The notes below the pieces were generated by a model. It saw only the letters and a program-made list of their open reading frames with translations, had not been told where the DNA came from and did not search any database. From assembly GCA_041398605.1 (NCBI GenBank), contig JAWKUK010000017.1, positions 1 to 64,000 of the forward strand: a stretch of DNA of 64,000 nucleotides. The letters are read 5' to 3'. This document shows, one piece after another, positions 8,717-17,777 of this stretch. The translations under genes and the position numbers were made by a program. This DNA is from JAWKUK01 sp041398605 (GTDB taxonomy: Bacteria > Planctomycetota > UBA1135 > GCA-002686595). The stretch's first letter is position 1; each line of letters starts with the position of its first letter.

Positions 8717-10747
8717 TCACCTCTCGAGCAGGAACGACCGGCGCAACAGCCACGCGGCGCGGTCGCGCAGGTCGTCATCTGGCGCGTCGCTGCCTCGCGG
8801 CGCGGTCGCAGACGCCTCCGCCTTGAGCTGGTGGCCCGCCTCGACCCCCAGCGCGCAGCCGGCCGGCAGGAAGAGGCGCGAGGCTGGAAGCTCGACGCGC
8901 CATAGCGGCAAGACGATGTCGTCATGCAGGTCGACGAACTGCGGCAGAGAGTCGAGGGGCGACAGGTCGTACTCGACGAGCGTCGTCAGGGACCTCAGCC
9001 TCGGCGCCGCTCCCGGGACGGGCGCGTACATGTCCAACGTCGCGGCCTGGAAGGCCTCGAGGCCCGGGCGCAGCAGCGCCGGGACGTCCGCCGCGGCCAG
9101 CGCCGGCGCGAGCCACGGGCTCGCGTCCGTTGCGCCCTCTGCCGCATCCAGGGGCGCCAGCGCGCGCAGCACCCGGAACGCGCGCAAGCCGAGCTCCGCC
9201 GCATCCTCGTCCCCCGGCATGGGGACGTCGAACAGCCGCGTCTCGACCTCCTCGTCATCGAGGAACGCCATGAAGCCGTGCTCGTCGGCGAGCGCCGAGA
9301 ACTCGCTGCGATGCTCGATGTAGCCGAGCGCGCCGCTCAACTGCAACCCGTCCGTCAAGGCTCGCACCACCGGTTCACCGCGGTCCGGGTCACTGGGACC
9401 GCCGGTAACCCTGCGGTTCAGGTCACTGGGACCGCCGGTAACCCCGCGGTCCGGGTCACTGGGACCGCCGGATTCACCGCGGTCCGCGGCGTCGCCGCGC
9501 TCCGGCGACGACAACATCGCCAGCGATGAAAGCGCCTGCACCGCGCGCGTCGCTGCGCCCGGCGAGTCAGCCAAGACGACCGACACCTCCGCGAGGCCGT
9601 CCTCCGCGCGCGCGACGCGGAACACCTCCTCGAACGCGACCTCCAGCCGGTCGTCCTCGACCAGGATCTGCAGCGGCAAACCGCGCTCCCACTCGCCGCC
9701 CCCCTCGCACAGCGCGAGGAACTGGTCCAGCGTCGCGGTCAAGTGCTCCGGCGCCAAGGACTCGAGGTCTTCGGGGTCGTGCACGCCCAGCGGCATCCGC
9801 CCGAGCTCGCGCAAGGTCCCCACCTCCGAGACGACGAGCGCCGCGCGCATGCGGCGGTCGCCCTCCGGGCGGAGGTCCGTGCAGAGCACGACGCTGCGGT
9901 CGGCGTCCGGGCGATCGCCGTCGCCATCGACCGGCAACGCGCACGCGCGCCGCATCAACGCCACGCGTGTGTCCTCGTCGACCGCCGACCACAAGGCTGC
10001 GGCGTCATCGTCCTCGTCGTCGTCGTCGCCGATCCCCTCCAAGAGCGCGCGCTCGACCTCCTCTTCGATCGGCGGCCAAGCCACCTCGGCCTGGCTGCCC
10101 GACAGGTCGATCGACGTCATCACCCGCTCGTCCATGTCGAACGGCAACGCTTGGAAGTCCTCATCCTGCAGGGCCCCCACCAGCGACCGCGTCGCCGCCG
10201 CCAGCAACGCGAGCTCGCCCGTCGAGGGCTTGTTGCCCGTGCGCATGCCGCGCGACACGAAGCCAATGAGCGCGCGCGGCACGCCCGCGACCTGGAAGAG
10301 CTCGCCGATCTGCGCGCGCCGCTGCGCCGGCGTCGCGCCACGCGCTGGGGCGATCAACGCCGCGGCGAGGCTCGCGTCACGCAGCAGATAGGGGCACTCA
10401 TCGCCCTCCTCGTCGACGTCGCGCGCGTGGGACCAAGCGACGACCTGCTCGAAGGCGCGCGCGCCATAGCCCACCGCCAGCGCAAACGGCAGGCCGTCAT
10501 ACTCGTCAAAGAACGCCGCCGCGTAGAACAACCGAGGCTCGGCTGACTCGTCGAGGTGGTTCGGCAGCTCCAGCTCGATCGGCGCGCCATAGCCGAGCCG
10601 CTCCGGCGACTGCGTCGCACAGAACGCGACGATGGCGCTGTGCAGCTCCTCGGCGGCGCGCGCATACGGGGTCGCGGCGGCGCGCGCCTTCGGCTTGGGC
10701 GCAGCGGCCGCCCAATTGGGGCCGCGCGACTTCTTGGACTTCGCCAT
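8717..10747 (-). CDS. Large protein of unknown function with an internal minisatellite
   Basis: A 676-residue protein starting at the ATG at 10747 (MAKSKKSRGPNW). No signal peptide or membrane segments are seen. A basic Ala/Lys-rich N-terminus leads into a mixed alpha/beta protein. It has an acidic run of about nine Asp/Glu near residue 240 and a central repeated segment (unit GGPSDPDRGVT, about three copies) encoded by a 33-bp tandem array at 9381-9480. The flanking parts look well folded (for example the regions around LILVEDDRLEVAFEEV and GLRAFRVLRALAP), so this is a real gene, but I recognise no family. An upstream in-frame extension to 10966 is Arg-rich shadow sequence and overlaps the next gene. 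Confidence 0.72.
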   Translation of the reverse strand: MAKSKKSRGPNWAAAAPKPKARAAATPYARAAEELHSAIVAFCATQSPERLGYGAPIELELPNHLDESAEPRLFYAAAFFDEYDGLPFALAVGYGARAFEQVVAWSHARDVDEEGDECPYLLRDASLAAALIAPARGATPAQRRAQIGELFQVAGVPRALIGFVSRGMRTGNKPSTGELALLAAATRSLVGALQDEDFQALPFDMDERVMTSIDLSGSQAEVAWPPIEEEVERALLEGIGDDDDEDDDAAALWSAVDEDTRVALMRRACALPVDGDGDRPDADRSVVLCTDLRPEGDRRMRAALVVSEVGTLRELGRMPLGVHDPEDLESLAPEHLTATLDQFLALCEGGGEWERGLPLQILVEDDRLEVAFEEVFRVARAEDGLAEVSVVLADSPGAATRAVQALSSLAMLSSPERGDAADRGESGGPSDPDRGVTGGPSDLNRRVTGGPSDPDRGEPVVRALTDGLQLSGALGYIEHRSEFSALADEHGFMAFLDDEEVETRLFDVPMPGDEDAAELGLRAFRVLRALAPLDAAEGATDASPWLAPALAAADVPALLRPGLEAFQAATLDMYAPVPGAAPRLRSLTTLVEYDLSPLDSLPQFVDLHDDIVLPLWRVELPASRLFLPAGCALGVEAGHQLKAEASATAPRGSDAPDDDLRDRAAWLLRRSFLLER
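9381..9480. repeat. 33-bp coding minisatellite, 3 copies
   Basis: A 33-base unit beginning CGGTCCGGGTCACTGGGACC recurs at 9381, 9414 and 9447 with few differences; a partial fourth copy starts at 9480. The unit is a multiple of three, so copy-number change keeps the frame of the 676-residue protein and alters only the number of 11-residue units. Confidence 0.9.
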
Positions 10748-10829
10748 GGGATCGAACTGGGTGTGCGGGGTAAGGGAGGGCTGAGGTCGGAGGCGCTGGC
10801 AGCGCGAGGTGGTCCAGCAGGTAGCCGTC

Positions 10830-11213
10830 CTAGGCCTCCGGCGCCGCGACAGCGTGCGCGCGCAGCTCGTCGAGGTCCACCCATTCGAGGGCCGACGCGT
10901 GCGTGCTCTCCAAGACGACCGGCGGCGCCTGGCCCGCGAGCAGCGCCTCCTTCCAGCGCTGCACACACACGCACCACTTGTCGCCGGGCTTGAGGCCCGG
11001 GAAGGACAGCTCCGGGCGCGGCGTCACGAGGTCGTTGCCGCGGGCACGCGAGAACGAGAGGAACGCCTCGGTCATCACCGCACAGACCGTATGCAAGCCG
11101 CGGTCCTCGCTGCCCGTGCGGCAGCGACCGTCGCGGTAGAACCCCGTCAACGGGGAGGTGCAACACAGCCCTAGGAGCGTACCGAGGACGTTCTTTGCTT
11201 CGCGCTGGATCAT
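10830..11213 (-). CDS. DUF2237 family protein
   Basis: A 127-residue protein that matches the DUF2237 family along its whole length. The family signatures NVLGTLLGLCC near the N-terminus, TGFYRDGRCRTG, HTVCAVMTEAFL, ARGNDLVTP, FPGLKPGDKWCVC and RWKEAL are all present, with the conserved cysteines. The biochemical role of the family is not established. The start at 11213 fits the family's usual beginning. It is located just upstream of the 676-residue unknown gene on the same strand, with an 82-base gap. Confidence 0.9.
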   Translation of the reverse strand: MIQREAKNVLGTLLGLCCTSPLTGFYRDGRCRTGSEDRGLHTVCAVMTEAFLSFSRARGNDLVTPRPELSFPGLKPGDKWCVCVQRWKEALLAGQAPPVVLESTHASALEWVDLDELRAHAVAAPEA

Positions 11214-11267
11214 GGCGCCGAGCAGGATAGCCGCTCGGCGCGAGCCGCGCCCGCTGTCAGGTCGCCG

Positions 11268-12083
11268 TCAGGCCGCCGGGCGGTACAACATCGTCCGCCC
11301 CGACGCCGAGCGCGTGAACCCGTCGCCCCGGGGCGTCTCCGCGGTCCCCAACATCAGGTAGCCGTCCTTCGCGAGGACGTTCTGCACCCGGCGCAGGATC
11401 GCCTCCTTGGTCGGCTCGTCGAAATAGATCAGCACGTTGCGGATCAGGACCAGGTCGAACCTGAAGTCCAACGGCAAGGGCTGTAGGAGGTTCAACTGGC
11501 GCGCCTGGATGAGGCGCCGCAGGTCCTCGCGCGCCTGCCATGCCTCGCCCTGGCGGCTGAAGTGCCGGTCACGCAGCACAGGCGACATCCCGCGCGACAG
11601 CTCGTAGTCCGAGAAGACGCCGGCCTTGCAGCGCGCGACCATCTGCTCGGAGAGGTCCGTCGCCGTGATCTGCACGTCCCAGGTGGAGAGCTGCGGGAAC
11701 GCGTCGCGCAGGACGATCGCCAGCGAGTAGGGCTCCTGGCCGCTGGAGCACGCGGCGCTCCAGATGGACAGCTTGCGGCTCGCGGCGCGCTTGTCGATCA
11801 GGTCCGGCAGGACCTCGTTCTTCAGGATCTCGAAGGGCGAGCTGTCGCGGAAGAACGACGTCTCGTTGGTCGTCATCGCCTCGACGACACGCGCCTTCAG
11901 GGCCACCGCGCCCGGCGCGCGCAGGCGCTCGCACAGGACGCCGATGTCGGCCAAGCCGGACTCGCGGATCAGCGGCGCGAGGCGCGCCTCCAAGAGGTAC
12001 TGCTTGCCCTCCTCGAGGACGATGCCCGCGCGATCGCGGACGAAGCCGGCGAGGAACTGGAAGTCAATCGGACGTAGGGTCAT
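11268..12083 (-). CDS. cheR: Chemotaxis protein methyltransferase CheR
   Basis: A 271-residue CheR that transfers methyl groups from S-adenosylmethionine to glutamates of chemoreceptors. The N-terminal helical domain is followed by TNETSFFRD (residues about 70-80), the SAM-binding strand IWSAACSSGQEPYSLA, ATDLSEQMV, and the conserved RNVLIYFDEPTKEAILRRV. The ATG at 12083 overlaps the cheB stop as ATGA, indicating translational coupling. It is the last gene of the minus-strand chemotaxis operon cheA - MCP - cheB - cheR. The frame stays open far upstream into cheB by chance, so the longer reading is rejected. Confidence 0.95.
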   Translation of the reverse strand: MTLRPIDFQFLAGFVRDRAGIVLEEGKQYLLEARLAPLIRESGLADIGVLCERLRAPGAVALKARVVEAMTTNETSFFRDSSPFEILKNEVLPDLIDKRAASRKLSIWSAACSSGQEPYSLAIVLRDAFPQLSTWDVQITATDLSEQMVARCKAGVFSDYELSRGMSPVLRDRHFSRQGEAWQAREDLRRLIQARQLNLLQPLPLDFRFDLVLIRNVLIYFDEPTKEAILRRVQNVLAKDGYLMLGTAETPRGDGFTRSASGRTMLYRPAA

Positions 12084-13270
12084 GCCGCTCCTTTCCCGGG
12101 CGCCGTGCGCGGGCGCCGGCCTCGGTCCACGTCCGCGAGGATCGCGATCGGGATCTGCGAAAGCGGCAGGACCTCGTCCGCGAGGTCCGCCTTCACGACC
12201 GCGCCAGGCATGCCCCAGACGACGCTCGTCGCCTGGTCCTGGGCGAGCACGCGGCCGCCGGCAGCCCGCACGGCGCGGGCTCCCTCCATCCCGTCTTGGC
12301 CCATGCCCGTGAGGACCACGGCCAGGAGGTTCCCGCCGACCGCGCGGACCGCCGTGCGGAACATGGGGTCCACCGCCGGCCTGCACGAGTTCTCGAGCGG
12401 CCCGTCCGTGAGGTGCGTCATCAGCGTCGGGCCCTTGGCGACGACCTCCATGTGCCGGCCGCCGGGCGCGATCAAGACGTGGCCCGCGGTGAGGACCTCG
12501 CCGCCCTTGGCCTCGGCCACATGCAGAGCACAATCGCGGTCCAAGCGCGCCGCGAGCTGGGCCGTGAAGCCCTCGGGCATGTGCTGCACGATCAGCACCG
12601 GGACGCGCAAGTCGCCCGGCAGCGCCGCCAAGACCTGCGCGAGGGCGTTGGGGCCCCCGGTGGACGAGCCGATCACGAGCAGCTCCGTGTGGCGCAGCGC
12701 GCTCGCGATGCTCGCGACGGCGCCGCGGGCGGGCTCGCCTGCGGGCGCGGGCCAGACCTGGCTGCGCGCGGTGAGCGCCGTCGTCGAGAGCGGGTGCGCC
12801 GGCGCCGATGCCCCGGGGGCCGCCCCCCCGGGAGGCGACGCAGCCCTGCGCGCCGCCCGGCGATCCGCGAGCTCCTTCACGAGCGCCGGCAACGCCTCGC
12901 GCAGGGAGTCGATCCCCCGACTGATGTCGTCCGGCTTGGCCAGGACCTCCACCGCGCCGCGGCGGTACGCGGCCAGGCCGCGGCGGACGCCCTCGGGGTC
13001 CGCCCCCGTGAACACCAACACCGGCAGCTCCGAGTTCAGCTCCTTCAACGCGCGCAGCGTCGCCAAGCCGTCGAAGTCCGGCATCTCCAGGTCCAGAACG
13101 AGGACGTCGTAGTCGCGCGCGACGGCGCCTTGGAGCACCAAGGCGCCGTTCGCGACCGTCCCGACGACCTCGATGCGCTCGTCTCGCCCTAGGACACGCT
13201 CGACGAGCCGCCGCACGACAGGCGAGTCGTCGGCGATCAGGACGCGGATTCTGCCGGAAGGTGTGCTCAC
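12080..13270 (-). CDS. cheB: Chemotaxis response regulator and protein-glutamate methylesterase CheB
   Basis: A 396-residue CheB. The N-terminal receiver domain has the acid pocket LIADDS and the phosphoacceptor Asp60 in VLVLDLEMPDFDG. An Ala/Pro-rich linker (about residues 140-185) leads to the esterase domain with the catalytic serine in VIGSSTGGPNA, histidine in VQHMPEGF and aspartate in LTGMGQDGMEG. It removes methyl groups from receptors when phosphorylated by CheA. The start lies 2 bases after the MCP stop and its stop overlaps the cheR start. Because no CheY is encoded here, CheB is the only phosphoacceptor protein in the cluster. Confidence 0.96.
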   Translation of the reverse strand: MSTPSGRIRVLIADDSPVVRRLVERVLGRDERIEVVGTVANGALVLQGAVARDYDVLVLDLEMPDFDGLATLRALKELNSELPVLVFTGADPEGVRRGLAAYRRGAVEVLAKPDDISRGIDSLREALPALVKELADRRAARRAASPPGGAAPGASAPAHPLSTTALTARSQVWPAPAGEPARGAVASIASALRHTELLVIGSSTGGPNALAQVLAALPGDLRVPVLIVQHMPEGFTAQLAARLDRDCALHVAEAKGGEVLTAGHVLIAPGGRHMEVVAKGPTLMTHLTDGPLENSCRPAVDPMFRTAVRAVGGNLLAVVLTGMGQDGMEGARAVRAAGGRVLAQDQATSVVWGMPGAVVKADLADEVLPLSQIPIAILADVDRGRRPRTAPGKGAA

Positions 13271-13272
13271 GA

Positions 13273-14721
13273 CTAGTGGTATCGGAAGCCCGCCACCAAC
13301 CCCTGGAGGTCCGCCGCCATCTTGGCCAGATCCGCCGCCGCGCCCTGCATGTCGCTGGCGCCGCGCGAGTTGTCCTCGGCGCCTCGGGCGACCACTCCGA
13401 TCCCCTCGACGATCTCGGACGTGCCGACGCTCGCGTCGGCGACGTTGCGGGCCATCTCGTTGGTCGTCGCGGTCTGCTCTTCGACGGCGCTCGCGATCGT
13501 GCCCTGGATGTCGTTGATCTGACGGATGATCGTGCCGATGCCCTCGATCGCGGTGACCGATGCGCGTGTATCAGCCTGGATCGCCTCGATGCGGCGCGAG
13601 ATGTCCTCGGTCGCCTTGGCGGTCTCTTTCGCGAGCTCCTTGACCTCGTTCGCGACGACGGCAAAGCCTTTGCCCGCCTCGCCCGCGCGCGCGGCCTCGA
13701 TCGTCGCGTTGAGCGCGAGCAGGTTCGTCTGCTGCGCGATCGACGTGATGACCTTGATCACCTGGCCGATCTCGGCGCTGCTCTCGCCGAGCTTGCCGAC
13801 GGTCTTGTTGGTCTCCCCGGCCAGGCGCACGGCCTCGTTGGCGACCGTCGCCGCGCTCTCGGCGTTGCGCGCGATCTCGCGGATGCTGGCGGTCATCTGT
13901 TCCGTGCCGGCCGCGACAGTCTGCACGTTCTCGCTGACGATGCGCGAGGAGTCCGAGACGCCCATCGACTGCGCCGTCGTCTCCTGGGCGTTCATGCTCA
14001 GTTGGCGGCTCGTGGCGGTCATCTGCTCCGAGGCGCTGGCCAAGAGGTGCGCGTTGTCCGCGATCTGGCCGATGCTGGTGCGCAGGCGCTCCAAGAGGCG
14101 CTCGAGCCCCTCGCCCATGCGGCCGATCGCGTCCTCGCCGCGGACAGGGACGGGCTGCGTCAGGTCCCCCTGGGCGGCCGCCTCGACGACCTCGAGCATG
14201 GCATCGACCTTGGTCCGCAAGGACTCCGTGGCGTCGCGCTCGCGGCGCTGGGTCTCCTGGAGCTCCGCGGCCTGGCGCAATTGCGCGGTCACGACCGACC
14301 AAGTCACCATCGGGCCGAGGTACTCGCCTTCGTCGTCATAGATCGCCGTCAGCAGCAGGTCGAGCGTCTCGTCCCCAAGCTGGATGCGCGCGTTGTGCGG
14401 CATGACGCGGTCATCCTTGATCATGCGGCGCTGGTGGTTCGGGTTCCGGTGGAACACGTCCATCGAAGCGCCCATGACCTCCTCGGGCTTGATCGGCAGG
14501 AGGTGCTCGATCGAGCGCAGCGTCTCGAGGGACTGCGGGTTCACGAATACGATCGTCCCGCTGCGGTCAGCGCACAGGATGTTGATCGGCGCGTTGCGCA
14601 CCATCGCCTCGGCGCGGGCGATCTCCATGCGGCGGGCGTGGTCCGGGTCCATCAGCTTCGCGGTGGACATGGGTTTGCTCTGGCGGGGCTCCTGCTCGGC
14701 CTCGGTCTCTCGTGTGCTCAT
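13273..14721 (-). CDS. Soluble PAS-domain methyl-accepting chemotaxis protein
   Basis: A 482-residue chemoreceptor without any membrane segment. A PAS-like sensory domain occupies about residues 35-150 (APINILCADRSGTIVFVNPQ through DLLLTAIYDDEGEYLG). A coiled-coil region and a short HAMP-like stretch (AAQGDLTQPVPVRGEDAIG) follow, then the signalling domain with the hairpin tip IAQQTNLLALNATIEAARAG and the downstream FAVVANEVKELA. It probably senses a cytoplasmic redox or small-molecule signal and controls CheA. It is the second gene of the che operon, between cheA and cheB. Confidence 0.94.
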   Translation of the reverse strand: MSTRETEAEQEPRQSKPMSTAKLMDPDHARRMEIARAEAMVRNAPINILCADRSGTIVFVNPQSLETLRSIEHLLPIKPEEVMGASMDVFHRNPNHQRRMIKDDRVMPHNARIQLGDETLDLLLTAIYDDEGEYLGPMVTWSVVTAQLRQAAELQETQRRERDATESLRTKVDAMLEVVEAAAQGDLTQPVPVRGEDAIGRMGEGLERLLERLRTSIGQIADNAHLLASASEQMTATSRQLSMNAQETTAQSMGVSDSSRIVSENVQTVAAGTEQMTASIREIARNAESAATVANEAVRLAGETNKTVGKLGESSAEIGQVIKVITSIAQQTNLLALNATIEAARAGEAGKGFAVVANEVKELAKETAKATEDISRRIEAIQADTRASVTAIEGIGTIIRQINDIQGTIASAVEEQTATTNEMARNVADASVGTSEIVEGIGVVARGAEDNSRGASDMQGAAADLAKMAADLQGLVAGFRYH

Positions 14722-14816
14722 GATGGGGTGGTGACTGCGGAATCGGGGATGTCGGCGTGAAAGGCAGGGCTTGTCGTGCTGCTCGGTCTCTGTGCGGCAC
14801 GTTGGATGGAGCGGGC

Positions 14817-17579
14817 TCAGGCGACGCGGACGTCGAACGCCTCATCGGCGGTGTGCACACCAGGAGCAGGCGACGCCCCCGCGGTCGTGGTCGCGATCGA
14901 TGCGACGGCGTTGACGTCGAGCTGCAACAAGAGCTCGTGCTCGAGCTTGTAGATGCCGCGCGCGACGCGGCGGGTCGTCTCGTCTACGAAGTCCGGGACG
15001 GGCTCGAACGCGCTGGACGACAGCTCGAGCACCTCGCCGACCTCGTCGACCAGGACACTGATGACGCCGTCGGACGTGCGCAGCACAACGTTCATCGACA
15101 GGTCCTCGCCGCCTTCGGTCACTGCGGAGGGAGCGGGCGCCGCTGGCGCGCGCCCCTGCCCCAAGCGGCGGCCGAGGTCCAAGAGCGTCACCGTCTCGCC
15201 GCGCAGGTTGATGAGCCCTTCGATGACGCCAGGCGCGAGCGGGATCGGGGTCTTGGCCTGCGGCCGCAGGACCTCTTGCACGTCGAGGACATTGATCCCG
15301 AAGAGCGTGCCCGCGAGGCGGAACGTGCACAGTTGGATCGCGCGCTCATGCGCGACCTCGCGCGAGGTCGTCGCGCCCTCTGTTCTGCTGCATTCGGCGC
15401 CTTGATCCCGCAGCAGCCACGGGACGTCGAGCAGCTCTGTGACGCGCCCGTCGGCGACCACGACGCCGGTTGTGCCGCGGCCTGCGCCCGAGCGGCTGGC
15501 GAGGTTCGAGTCGCACTCGGCGAACTGGACGATGTCGATCACTTCATTGACGACGAGCCCCAGCGAGCCGCACGCGTCCGTCCGCACGATGACGCGCATC
15601 GAAGCGCCTTCCGGCACGCAGATCGGGCCCTCGCCGAGGGCGTCGCCGACGTCGATCAGCGGCAGGATCCCGCCGCGATACTGGATGACACGCGCGGTCC
15701 CGGCGCGCTCGACGAGCGTCGGATCGAGCTCTTCGAGGCGATCGACGGTCGCGAGCTCGACGGCGAGGCGGCGGCCACCGGCGAGGAAGACGAGGTGCCC
15801 CGTGCCATCGGTGACCGGCTCCTCGCGCTCCTCGCGGGGCGCGGAGTCGCCGCTGGAGTGCGCGCCGAGGATGCGCGCGCGTTGGCCGAGGCCCCCCACG
15901 TCCAGGATCAGCGCGACGCGACCATCACCGAGGATCGTCGTTCCGGCGTAGACAGGCAGGTGCTTGACCTGGCGGCCGAGCGGCTTGACCACGATCTCTT
16001 CCGTCTCGCCGATTTGATCGACGACGAGCCCGAAGCGCGCGCCGCCCGCGTGCACGACGACGAGGCTGCAGGCGTCATCGATGCGCTCGGGCGCGACGAG
16101 CAGCTGCTCAGCGAGGTCCACCAGCGGCAGCAGCTTGCCGCGCAGGCGGTAGACGAGGTGGCCCTGGACGCGCTCGATGCGCGCCACGTCATCGGCCTCG
16201 ATGCGCACGAGCTCGACGAGGCTCGCCTGCGGGATCGCGTAGCGCTGGCCGCCGGCCTGGACGGTCAGCGCAGGGATGATCGCGAGCGTCAGCGGGATGC
16301 GGACGTGGACGGTCGTGCCCTGGCCCGCGACGCTGCGCAGCTCCACGGTGCCGCCGACGCGCTCGAGGTTGCGGCGCACGACGTCCATGCCGACGCCGCG
16401 GCCCGAGACGTTCGTGATCGCCTTCGCCGTCGAGAAGCCCGGCAGGAACAAGAGGTCCAGCGCCGCGCGGTCATCGAGGCGCGCGGCCTGCTCGGACGTG
16501 ATGTGCCCCTTCTCGACCGCGCGCGCGCGGATGACGGCGGGGTCGATGCCCCGGCCGTCGTCGCGGATCTCCAGGTTGACCTGGCCGGACTCGTGGTACG
16601 CGATGAGCGACAAGGTGCCGACCCGCGGCTTGTTCTGCGCGAGGCGGTCGGCGGGGGCCTCGACGCCGTGGTCGAGCGAGTTGCGCACGATGTGCGTGAG
16701 CGGGTCCTTGATCGCCTCGAGGAGCGTCTTGTCGAGCTCCGTGTCCGCGCCGCGCATCTCGAGCTCGACCTCTTTCCCGAGCTGTACGGAGAGGTCGCGT
16801 ACGACCCTCGGCAGCTTGTTCCAGAGCAGCCCGACGGGCTGCATGCGGATCTTCATGATCCCTTCTTGCAGCTCGCTCGTGATGAGGCTGAGGCGCTGCG
16901 CGGAGGCGTTGGTCGCGGTGTCCTCGAAACGCGCAGTGTGCTGCAGGATCTGGTTGCGGGCCAGGACGAGCTCGCCCGCGAGGTTCATCAACTGGTCGAG
17001 CTGGTCGACGCGGATGCGGATGCTGGAGTCGGCGACGCTCGGGGCGCCGTCGCGGCTCGGACGCGGAGCGGCGGGCGCAGCGGCGGGCGCAGTCACGGGC
17101 GCAGCGGCCTCGGGGCTCGCCGCAGCAGTGGGCGCGGCCGCGGGGGCAGGGGCGGCCTCGGGGGCGGGCGCGGCCGCGCTGGGCGGCGCGGACTCGCCGG
17201 TCAGCAGCGCCTCGAGCTTCGCGACCAAGCTCGACATGTCGTCGCCTTCGTCTGCGCCGCGCGCTTCGATGTCGCGCAGCGTGCGCCGCAGCGCATCGTT
17301 CATCTCGAGCAGCGCGGTGGCGATGACCGCGTTCATCGCGAGCCGCTGACCCCGCAGCGCGTCGAGCAGGTTCTCCCCAGCGTGGGCCACGCGCTCGAGG
17401 CGCTTGAACTCGAGGAACCCCGAGGCCCCCTTCATCGAGTGGATCGTCCGGAAGATGCTCGACAGGACCTCGATATCGTCCGGGTGGGACTCGAGGGCCA
17501 CGAGCTGTTCATCGAGCTGGTCGAGGCCTTCGAAGCTCTCGACCAGGAACTCACGCACGATCTCGTCCGGTTCTTGCAT
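14817..17579 (-). CDS. cheA: Chemotaxis histidine kinase CheA with additional CheW-like C-terminal domains
   Basis: A 920-residue CheA. The Hpt domain carries the phosphorylated histidine (His47 in TIHSMKGASGF). A 60-residue Ala/Pro linker follows where a CheY/CheB-binding P2 domain would normally sit. Then come the dimerisation helix, the HATPase domain (NSLDHGVE N-box, DDGRGIDP G1, GRGVGMDVV G2) and a CheW-like regulatory domain (ALTVQAGGQRYAIP). About 350 more residues add two further CheW-like units; the last (QLCTFRLAGTLFGINVLDVQ through INLRGETVTLLDL) looks like a complete CheW. No free cheW or cheY gene lies nearby, so the coupling function may be built into this protein. GAGG stands 5 bases before the ATG. 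It is the first gene of the operon, divergent from cheX. Confidence 0.94.
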   Translation of the reverse strand: MQEPDEIVREFLVESFEGLDQLDEQLVALESHPDDIEVLSSIFRTIHSMKGASGFLEFKRLERVAHAGENLLDALRGQRLAMNAVIATALLEMNDALRRTLRDIEARGADEGDDMSSLVAKLEALLTGESAPPSAAAPAPEAAPAPAAAPTAAASPEAAAPVTAPAAAPAAPRPSRDGAPSVADSSIRIRVDQLDQLMNLAGELVLARNQILQHTARFEDTATNASAQRLSLITSELQEGIMKIRMQPVGLLWNKLPRVVRDLSVQLGKEVELEMRGADTELDKTLLEAIKDPLTHIVRNSLDHGVEAPADRLAQNKPRVGTLSLIAYHESGQVNLEIRDDGRGIDPAVIRARAVEKGHITSEQAARLDDRAALDLLFLPGFSTAKAITNVSGRGVGMDVVRRNLERVGGTVELRSVAGQGTTVHVRIPLTLAIIPALTVQAGGQRYAIPQASLVELVRIEADDVARIERVQGHLVYRLRGKLLPLVDLAEQLLVAPERIDDACSLVVVHAGGARFGLVVDQIGETEEIVVKPLGRQVKHLPVYAGTTILGDGRVALILDVGGLGQRARILGAHSSGDSAPREEREEPVTDGTGHLVFLAGGRRLAVELATVDRLEELDPTLVERAGTARVIQYRGGILPLIDVGDALGEGPICVPEGASMRVIVRTDACGSLGLVVNEVIDIVQFAECDSNLASRSGAGRGTTGVVVADGRVTELLDVPWLLRDQGAECSRTEGATTSREVAHERAIQLCTFRLAGTLFGINVLDVQEVLRPQAKTPIPLAPGVIEGLINLRGETVTLLDLGRRLGQGRAPAAPAPSAVTEGGEDLSMNVVLRTSDGVISVLVDEVGEVLELSSSAFEPVPDFVDETTRRVARGIYKLEHELLLQLDVNAVASIATTTAGASPAPGVHTADEAFDVRVA

Positions 17580-17649
17580 GGGGCCTCGTCCCGGGCGCGG
17601 GAACGGGCCGCGGGATGAGGCTCCAGATCGAACATTCCATTCCGAGAAA

Positions 17650-17762
17650 TAAGGGAAACCCCGGCAACTTGCGGACGTCGATGCCCGCTGAACCTAGGCC
17701 CGAGGGCGCTCAAGCGGAGCCCGCGGCACGGTCGATACCCTAGGCCGCCCAGCTAAGGGAAA
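17650..17762. promoter_or_regulatory. Nested direct repeats in the cheA/cheX divergent region
   Basis: The 198-base spacer holds TAAGGGAAA at 17650-17658 and 17754-17762, and inside them CCTAGGCC at 17693-17700 and 17739-17746. The A/T-containing motifs stand out in this GC-rich spacer. They could be shared promoter or operator elements for the two divergent transcripts. No regulator is identified, so the function is an inference. Confidence 0.35.
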
Positions 17763-17777
17763 TCACGCAAGCCAGCC

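Noticed and set aside
9381..9480. CRISPR-like array
   Set aside because: Units are contiguous without spacers and lie inside a coding frame; no cas genes in the window.
14757..17618. A plus-strand open frame of 953 residues opposite cheA
   Set aside because: CheA on the minus strand is unmistakable; the opposite frame is Arg/Asp/Val-rich without structure.
17700..17777. c-di-GMP riboswitch before cheX
   Set aside because: Some short matches (AAGGGAAATCACGC) but no conserved two-helix GEMM layout could be folded by eye.
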